From NCBI GenBank assembly GCA_012845835.1, contig JABAKD010000023.1, positions 8,321,147 to 8,385,146 of the forward strand: DNA of 64,000 bases. The letters run 5' to 3'. The notes beneath the pieces were generated by a model. That model was not told where the DNA came from. It did no database searches and worked only from the letters and a program-made list of their open reading frames with translations. This DNA is from Undaria pinnatifida. Taxonomy: Eukaryota; Sar; Phaeophyceae; Laminariales; Alariaceae. Of this stretch, positions 56,633 to 64,000 are shown in pieces (position 1 is the stretch's first letter; every line of letters starts with the position of its first letter). Both the position numbers and the translations under genes were made by a program.

Positions 56633-57082
56633 TCACAGCTTCCTAGCTGTGTTCACCTTGTTCCATGTAGCCATTCCCGTTGTAAGTTGCGCATTTTGTC
56701 GCTGCCGTTCCTGAGCGTCGCCGTCGTCTCGGGAGGCTACCCGACCAGAGTTGCTCTCTATTAACTGGCGAAGGATGAAGTCTAAATTAGGTACCTGATC
56801 AGCACCGGCAGCCGCTACCTCGCGGGAGGAAGAGGTGGTTGCAGATATCTCGACAAATACTTCGTCAAGGCGCGCGTGGACCCGCGCGAATTCGGCCTCA
56901 AACTGTCGGGCCCACGTGACCAAGTCATCCGAATGAAAAACCTCACCGATCGCTGGTGCCCCGGCGGAGGACCCCGAGCCCGCGAGAGCTTTGGCGGCCC
57001 GAACACGCAGAGTAGCCTCCGACTCAGCGCTGGCGGCGGCAGGTACCGCGGCATCCGGCGAATAATTGATTTTTTTCAACAT
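56633..57082 (-). CDS. Unrecognised protein, 149 residues, Ala-rich with a helical segment
   Basis: A minus-strand open frame with protein-like composition: Ala/Ser-rich start (MLKKINYSPDAAVPAAASAE), then SDDLVTWARQFEAEFARVHA and RLDEVFVEISATTSSSREVA, which should form an amphipathic helix or coiled coil, then an Arg/Gln-rich C-terminus ending NTARKL. The start chosen is the ATG at 57080-57082; the frame is open 33 codons further, but that part is AT-rich and less protein-like. Synonymous frames are broken, which supports coding. It could instead be the last exon of a larger gene (an AG at gccgccgccag would serve) or a gag-like retroelement fragment. Confidence 0.5.
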   Translation of the reverse strand: MLKKINYSPDAAVPAAASAESEATLRVRAAKALAGSGSSAGAPAIGEVFHSDDLVTWARQFEAEFARVHARLDEVFVEISATTSSSREVAAAGADQVPNLDFILRQLIESNSGRVASRDDGDAQERQRQNAQLTTGMATWNKVNTARKL

Positions 57083-57881
57083 ATATTTCAAAAAAAATCT
57101 TCGACGGTTTGGTTTTTTCAAATATCCGATCTGTTGTGTACTTCTGACTTGGTATTTGAAGAATAAATAAAATGCATCCATGCAACACGCGCCTCTGGTG
57201 ACTTTTGAAAATATCCTTCATGTGTATGGATTATTCTCGTTCAGGAGTAATGCTGTTAGACCTTCGTACTATTATTGGAAAATTGAGCGATTATTTCTTG
57301 TGATTATTTTTGTAGTTTGAAGGCTCTCGAGAAATTACTGCGTGAGAAATAAGGGGCGTCTACTATGGTTTCTATTTTTTGGAAAGTGCTCTTTTTTTAA
57401 TTGGTAGGTTTTGTTTCTCTTTTGTTTTCTCGTTTGTGGCTTTTGTTTTTCAAAGTTTGGCATGTACACTGACGCCGGCGACATTACTAGGTCACCACCG
57501 CCTCTGCAGCTGTTTTTGCTGCTGCACTGCTGGTGTGGTGCTGCTGTGTGTGGTGGTTTAGATGGTGGCGCTGCTGTTGCTGTCGCGTTTGTGTGAGGAC
57601 GAAGCTTTGTCTCGCACACAACAAGCGCGGTATGCTGTCGTAGGTGTGTTTGTGATTCATTGTCGTGGGTGATGGGTGACGTGTACAGCAGACAGATATC
57701 ATACCAGGTACAGAGTGGGAAGTGGTGACATGTGATGCTTGGTACGATGTATAGTCTAGTATCCAAAGTAAAAAAATACCAGTTCTGAGAGGATGGAAGA
57801 GCTGTTATTTCTGGCCTCGGAATATCACCAGATCCGCTGATTTCTGGCCTCGAGTATTTCCTGGGCTTTTCACGGGTCGGG

Positions 57882-58018
57882 TTAAACATCGCGGGTCGGG
57901 TTGGGTCGGGTCGGGTCGGGTCGGGTCGGGTCGGGTCGGGTCGGGTCGGGTCGGGTCGGGTCGGGTCGGGTCGGGTCGGGTCGGGTCGGGTCGGGTCGGG
58001 TCGGGTCGGGTCGGGTCA
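57882..58018 (+). repeat. GGGTC pentamer array
   Basis: About 25 tandem GGGTC units, almost perfect. On the minus strand it gives Asp/Pro/Thr/Arg frames. Confidence 0.97.
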
Positions 58019-58260
58019 GCTGCTGACCCGACCCGACCCGTGAGAATTTCGAGACATCTTGACCCGACCCGACCCGCGAGAATATGAAAACCTCCTGACC
58101 CGACCCGACCCGACCGGCAAGATTTTGGAAACCTACTAACCCGACCCGACCCGCCGTAATCCGAGTGACCTGCGAAATGCGGGTTTCATACGGGTCAGGT
58201 CGACTTGACCCGTGACATTTCTTACGGGTCAAAGTCGAATAGTCACGGGTCAAAGCATGC
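58019..58260 (-). repeat. Minisatellite of CCCGACCCG and gagaattt/gaaacct spacers
   Basis: Four or more units of 35-45 bases, each a GACCC cluster plus an AT-rich spacer (for example cgtgagaatttcgagacatc). It adjoins the pure pentamer array and is related to 59340-59625. Confidence 0.85.
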
Positions 58261-58479
58261 ATACCTTGGTCGGTTGGTTGGTCCATTTGGTCGCTGGCAC
58301 TTTTCCCAGGATGTCGTGTTCTCTGGTTCTTTCTACCGGTAGTGTTTGCATCAGCATATTCTGGTGTGCGCGCGAAAAATAGTAAATTAACCGCAACCCA
58401 CACGCATGGGCAGTTAGCCATGCCCGTACCTCTAGAGCACTGGGTCGACCCGACGATCGACCCGACGAGCGAGCTAGTT

Positions 58480-58920
58480 ATCTATGCAGTCTCCGGCCCC
58501 GGCACGCAGCCTAACTGAGCCGCCTTCGGCCGCAAGCCCACAACTGGGACGGTGGATCTGTCAGCAGGGGCTGCGATCCTCGAGGATGCGTAGTCTGCTG
58601 CTGGTGTTTGCTGTTTCTGCTGCTGCTGCTGTTGGTGCTGCTGCTTGGACGACGACTGCTCTTCTTGTTTTCCTGCATTTGGTCACATTTCCCACATATT
58701 GATATGGTGATTCTCGAGCTAGCTACTGTTTGTTGTAGGTATCTATATTCTATCTATTATGCAGTATCCAGCCCCGGCACGCTACTGCTACTGTTTGTTG
58801 TAGGTATCTATATTCTATCTATTATGCAGTATCCAACCCCGGCACGCAGCCTAGCTGAGCCGCCCCCGGCAGCAGGCCCACAACTGGGGCGGTGGATTCG
58901 TCAGCAGGACTGCCATTCGC
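58480..58920 (+). repeat. Direct repeats containing a ccccggcacgcagcctagct segment
   Basis: tatgcagt-tcc--ccccggcacgcagcct-gctgagccgcc recurs at 58483 and 58823, with a partial copy at 58760-58785; ggtatctatattctatctat recurs at 58737 and 58801. CTG runs lie between. Confidence 0.85.
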
Positions 58921-59339
58921 GAGAATTCGGGGTCTGGTGCTGGTGCTTGCTGCTGCCAGTGCTGCTGCTCCTGCTGCTTCGGCGACGACTGCCCTTGCTT
59001 TTTTACATTTTGGTCACATTTTGTACTGGTATGACCGTATTGTTACTCCTACTGTTACGGCTTCAGCCAGCACGGGACTCGCGTGACACTGTATGCGTTT
59101 GTACGAGTAGCTAGGGGTATTGTTCTACACGCTGTGACCACATGTGATCGGAGCAACGGCACGAGAGAGGCAGGAAGCGGTAAGTTTGCATGGTTTACGG
59201 ATCCGTGGGTCGGACCCACGGAGCGCCTGCACGGCAATGGCCCTCAGCGATAAAGTTTAAAAAAGGCGGATCCGCCTGCCAGATCCGTGGGTTTGACCCG
59301 CGGGTCAGCCGAGAACAACTCGCAGGTCATGATGGCTTG

Positions 59340-59625
59340 AACCGCGAGTAAGCCGTATCTCGCGGGTCATGACCAGACCCGACCCGCGAGATTTTGAAAC
59401 TTCTCAGCCCGACCCGAGCCGACCCGCAAGATTACGAAACCTCTTGACCCGACCTGACCCGACCCGACTCGCTCTAGATTTTAAAAAGCTCTTGAAACGA
59501 CCCGACCCGACCCGCGAGATTTTGAAACCTCTTGACCCGACCCGACCCGACTCGCGAGGTTTTGAAGATAATTGACCCGACCGGACCCGCGATATTTTGA
59601 AACCCCTTTGATCCGTGAAAAGCCT
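59340..59625 (+). repeat. Minisatellite of cccgacccgcgagattttga units
   Basis: About six to seven units of roughly 40 bases: a GACCC cluster, gcgagattttgaaacctctt and back. Confidence 0.88.
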
Positions 59626-59724
59626 TGATTATTTATGAACCTAGAAATAACGATGATTTTTGGTCCCACAATGGATGGTTTTACTACCATATACATGAAT
59701 CTATATAAAATCCTTCGATGGTGT

Positions 59725-59945
59725 CAGGGATTTAGTCAGGAGTTTTTTTTTGTCTCGGCCGAAGTATGCGATTCGCGGAACTGGAATTCCCGGTCGAATA
59801 TAGCTTCGTTCGAGCGCCGCCTTCGGGGGGCGGCTCCAACGCCGCTCGCCCTGCCGTGCCCGTTCCGCACATCGACGTGAACGCGGACGGATGCCGAGCG
59901 AGACAAGCGAGAAGTTGCAAAAATACCGCATGTCGAGGAGGAATT
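59725..59945 (+). repeat. Dispersed repeat, second copy
   Basis: Matches the inverse of 35930-36145. GC-rich in the centre, so all three frames are open for 60-80 codons. The frames do not agree between the two copies, arguing against coding. Confidence 0.8.
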
Positions 59946-60296
59946 TCGGACATTTTGATTGAATCTTAATGACTGCAACGCCTGGATGATTTACAAAATT
60001 AGCATCATTTCCAAGCGGAACTTGATAATGTTTGGAATTTTGCGGTGGTATACTGTCGAGCGTTAGTTACTTTGCTGTACTTTGTTACTAGTTCGTTTGG
60101 TTTCTTGCTCGGCCTTTTTGTTGCTCTTGTATCTGCTAGTTTTGCCAGCTGGAAAATATTTTTTTTTAGTGTGGATTCACCTAAAACGTGACACAAATTA
60201 CCGACGATATCCAATAACTTAGTGACACAAATTACCTACGGCAAGACGTTTCGTGACAAAATAACTCCCAAATCATGATAATTTTTCACGTAAAAG

Positions 60297-61228
60297 AATC
60301 TCGAGACAAAACCAAGCAGGTAGAAGAGCCGTCTCCTCGGCCTTTGGCCCTGGCTTTAGCACGGCCGCTGACACTCCAGGCAGCCTCTGCTGTAGGCATG
60401 AACGAGTGCGGTTCATTTGCAGCGAACCATCCCGCTGTGTTCGCTTTTATGTGGCCATTGTCCATGCGCCATTTCATGTCACCTTCCTTCTGTTTTGAGC
60501 TCGTCGTCGTACGGTTGAGGTACGAGGAAACCCGTACGTACTGGGTGAGAACAGCAATATGTACGACGAGCATGAACGCCAACTGACGACATTGGCAAAC
60601 ACACAACATCAGGTGTAGCAGCAGTAGCCGAAGGGCGAAACTTCTAGCACATACTGCAGCAACTACTAGCAACCAGAACCACAGCAGATGGCTCGAAGTG
60701 TAGTACGAGTGCCGTTGTCAAGTTTATTTAGTCGTACACGCATCACTCTGTTCAATATGTAGCAGAATCTCGAGACAAAACCAAGCAGGTAGAAGAGCCG
60801 TCTCTTCGGCCTTTGGCCCTGGCTTTAGCACGGCCGCTGACACTCCAGACAGCCTCTGCTGTAAGCATGAACGAGTGCGGTTGATTCGCAGTGAACCATC
60901 CCGCTGTGCTCGCTTCTACGTGGCCATTGTCCATGCCATTTCATGTCACCTTCCTTCTGTTTTGAGCTCGTTGTCGTACGGTTGAGGTACGAGGAAACCC
61001 GTACGTACTGGGTGAGAACAGCAGTATATACGACGAGCATGAACGCCAACTGACGACATTGGCAAACGCACAACAGCAGGTGTAGCAGCAGTAGCCGAAG
61101 GGCGAAACTTCTAGCACATACTGCAGCAACTACTAGCAACCAGAACCACAGCAGATGGCTCAAAGTGCAGTACGAGTGCCGTTGGCAAGTTTAGTCGTAC
61201 ACGCATCACTCTGTCCAATATATAACAA
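60297..61228. repeat. Tandem duplication of about 465 bases
   Basis: 60297-60764 and 60768-61228 are closely similar, both starting aatctcgagacaaaaccaag and ending near gcatcactctgt. Both carry related minus-strand frames (60286-60672; 60825-61163) that differ by indels. No family is recognised. Confidence 0.92.
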
Positions 61229-61249
61229 CCGTTATATGTTCATATTGAT

Positions 61250-61372
61250 GAAGAGAAAAATATTACATTTCCTGTAAGAATGATACGTCGTACGAGCGGA
61301 CGTTCTGGTAAGAAAAAAATATTACATTTCCTGTAAGAATGATACGTCGTACGAGCGGACGTTCTGGTGTGC
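61250..61372 (+). repeat. Short tandem duplication (58 bases)
   Basis: attacatttcctgtaagaat and gatacgtcgtacgagcggac occur twice, about 60 bases apart. Confidence 0.93.
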
Positions 61373-62413
61373 TGCTGCCGTGAGACCATCGAGCACACCG
61401 CATGTTTTACCCAGACAAACGCCAACAAGAGGCAGGGCACAGGGGCCCCCAACACAGAGACACGTGATAACCACGGCCAGCTGTCCAACGCGTAATTGGC
61501 CGGCAGTCCGTGCTTCGGTGGGTGTATCGGAAGTCGTTCGTAGTACTGCTGTAGACCGTCGAAAAACCACGACATCCTGTTCTGGTGGCAGACTCGCCCC
61601 AAAATGTATTATTCTTTGCTTTTTCTTGGCCCCATATACCCATTTCCTTTCCTTTCTCTTCTTTGTTCTTTATTTCTTTTTTCCAATTGACTTGCGTCTG
61701 TTGTGCGTATGCGTAATGATAGATACCAAGTGTAATATATACTTTGTAGTCTTTCTTGGGTGGCGAGCGGTGTAGTCGGTTTTTCCAGGCGCGAGTAATG
61801 AGACGTATGCACCGGTATGAACCTGGCACATCGTAACTGACTCCCGATTTCACTTTTTGTATCTTTCTGGTGGAGGCACGAATTGCGTCAGCTGTGATTT
61901 ATGCGTATAGCACCTTGGGTTGTTCGTGTTTTTCCCCAGAGTATTCCTCAGCTCCAGAGTGACTGGAGCCTGTCCTGTGACCACGGACTTGATTATGCGA
62001 GTTAATGTGAGAACAACAAAAACAACAAAAACAACAACAACAACTGAAATATTGCCTGTTTCTTGACCTTTCAGCTGCTTCCTGCAAATTTGGTTTTTCT
62101 GCCAAAACGATTGTGAACTTTTTCGCGATTTTTTCTTCTTTTTTGCATAGTAAGTTGAACTTCCTACCATTTGCCGCTAATTTGCCGCCTGTGCATCAGT
62201 TGCGGAACGGCCCAGCTTTAGCTTTTCTTTGATTCCCGCCATTTGTTTTGACCTTGCTCGTACTTGTCGTGTACGTATATGGAGGCAGTTTGCGGGGTTG
62301 ACCCCTAAGTCTTGCCACGTTCTTGATGTTGCGGTAGATATAGGAAGCATACTACTCTGTGTGGGAATTAATATGGTGAAGAACTTGGCGGGATTACGCT
62401 CTAATTTATCACC

Positions 62414-62659
62414 TAGACTGCTGATGCTGCTGCTGCTGCCGCCGCCGCCGCGGCAGCTTTTAAAACACCAGCCGTTGTTTTGGCGCCAGACAAATCGGCA
62501 CCAGCGTGTGGACGGCGCAACGTCCAATCAATAGCGTGGCTATGCCAAGAAACAGGGATGGTGTATACGCACAACTGTACACAGCGCAATATATCATGGC
62601 GAAAAGATCGTATAGAGCTGTACAAGGTTTTGGTTCATTTTCAGCAGTTGGAATTTTGA
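62414..62659 (+). CDS. Possible exon or fragment, Ala-tract then protein-like sequence; not recognised
   Basis: After a run of GCN codons, the frame reads AFKTPAVVLAPDKSAPACGR and continues to TGA at 62657-62659 with a mixed composition (SIAWLCQETGMVYTH). Other frames in the same stretch are also open, so coding is unproven. Confidence 0.2.
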
Positions 62660-63539
62660 GTGAACGTTTAGTTACGGCTGCGGTTGACTTGAAGCCGTTC
62701 AAACAACGTAAAGGGTCAACCTCCTCTTGATTCGCTCTCAACGGTGTTGATCGGCATACGTTGCGTTCAGGCAAAGTGATAAGTGCAACACTGGGGATAC
62801 TTCTCTTAACGACGCCCCACGGTAGAATGATTCTCCCTCTGCACACAGTTATAAGTCGCAGGAAGGTGAACCTCGAGATTATCCAGTTGCCGCTAGTGAA
62901 CTTCAACAAGAGGGCAGCAGCAGCCGCACCGCTGTGGAGGAAGAGCGGGAACCAGTCAGCATTTCCGTCACTCGGCTGAATATCTCGATGGGAAACGTCA
63001 GCAGAAAGGTTTTCCAGGGAAGACGTTGAACAACACACGCCATCTGAGTTGATTCTTCGAGGTAGAGGCACTTACCCCGCACAGGGGGTGGGGGATTCAT
63101 ATTCGCAGCAGCACAACCTTGGGGTGCTCGACAAAATATGTCTTGATCACGTGCTATCTATAGTTCTTGGCAACGGAGGGTGCCGGCCAGCTTTACATGT
63201 TATTACATGTCACCCTGTATGATACATGAAGTTTGAACCAACACATTCGAAACTAAACACAACAATTGTCGTCGGCCGGAGGTGTGCAAACGGACACTTT
63301 GTTCAACCTACATGTCGTTAGCTGTACGACGCGTGCTTGTTGACCAGCAGAAGAGTTTTTTCTTGAACGTTCACCACGTTTCTCGACAATGTGAAGGGCG
63401 TGATCATTCTTAACGCGTGTTTCGCTCCCACAATTTCTTCACTAAGAAAACCTGACACCTGCCAGATCAAGCTTAAGAAGTACGTGCAGAGACTGCGGTT
63501 CGTGGCCAAGGCTACTGAAGGGGAGATTTTATGATCACC

Positions 63540-63750
63540 CCCCACTTCAACTACCGGGTTTGAGCCACCTCCACGAGTGACTCCACATGTCACGGGAAAA
63601 TAAACTTTAGAAAGCTTTTTCGGTGTAGCGAAGATTACCATTCCACTGCGATTGATATTGATCACAAACTTAAAACATCACGGAGAGGGGGGTTAATCGC
63701 GCGAGTGATCACGAGCCACTGCAACCAGAGCACCACCTCTCCGTAACTTG
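63540..63750 (+). repeat. Dispersed repeat related to 10020-10170 and 23290-23530
   Basis: gtttgagccacctccacgag, gagtgactcca, accattcca-tgcg and cgcgcgagtgatcacgagcc follow the same order in the other copies. Confidence 0.65.
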
Positions 63751-64000
63751 AGTATTATGCAATAGGTCATTCTCGCTCACGGGAAGGGCACGACACAATC
63801 GCCCCACCTACAAGTCGAACTGTGGCACTGGCCGACATGTACATTCTATCGCCGTGCCGCGGGCGGACTATAAGCTATTTGCATTAAGGATTTTAAATCG
63901 TAATTTGGGCTGTGGGGGGAGAAAAACGAGAAAATAATAACTTGGTTAATTGTAGGGTCATGGCCCAGTTTGAGAGGAAAAAAAAGCATAGTAGAATCCC

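Larger units (their letters stand above)
57083..64000. other. Right flank, repeats and no confident gene
   Basis: Beyond listed repeats, 61380-62400 and 62730-64000 show no exon-like blocks with family similarity. Frames such as 62460-63071 on the minus strand lack protein-like composition over most of their length. Confidence 0.5.

Noticed and set aside
57882..58421. 179-codon minus-strand frame rich in Asp-Pro-Thr-Arg
   Set aside because: Translation of the GGGTC array.
62460..63071. 203-codon minus-strand frame
   Set aside because: No family pattern, composition not clearly protein-like, and plus-strand frames are open over the same bases.

Overview
The window is nuclear DNA of an intron-rich eukaryote. 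Genes are cut into short exons (59-213 nt) with standard GT-AG introns, introns run to 18 kb, and most of the window is repeats. Short GC-balanced exons, huge repeat-filled introns, a LINE tail of a kind I associate with brown algae, and TTAGGG-like degenerate tracts make a brown alga (Phaeophyceae, stramenopile) the best guess. This is an inference and has not been checked by a search.

Layout. Bases 1-2278 hold a long-armed fold-back element (159-757) and GT-rich repeats. Bases 2279-43059 (+) hold one gene of about 41 kb. I assembled ten exons by splice phase; they sum to 1353 nt, exactly 451 codons (450 residues plus stop), and encode a lactonase-family (6-phosphogluconolactonase-like) beta-propeller protein. 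Its nine introns carry a TIR element family, a TA-flanked DNA transposon with perfect 18-bp TIRs, a LINE 3' end with further tail copies, tRNA-derived SINEs, minisatellites and microsatellites. Bases 43060-53410 are repeat-rich, without a confident gene. Bases 53411-56173 (-) hold the C-terminal half of an SLC17-type major facilitator transporter with an in-frame stop in its ancestral frame. Bases 56633-57082 (-) hold an open frame of 149 residues with no recognised family. Bases 57083-64000 are pentamer/minisatellite arrays and a 465-bp tandem duplication.

The most unusual pattern is recurring partial duplication of exons next to the intact exon. In the lactonase gene, exon 2 has four partial copies in tandem upstream, exon 4 has one downstream, and exons 8 and 9 have one each upstream. 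In the transporter, the last exon has two more copies downstream and the 5' edge of that exon has another upstream. Several copies keep splice-acceptor-like AGs, and those read in frame meet stops. They may be relics of local tandem duplication, or cryptic or poison exons; only transcripts can tell. A separate pair of related short reading frames beginning MSFDPK/MSIDPK lies in intron 5.
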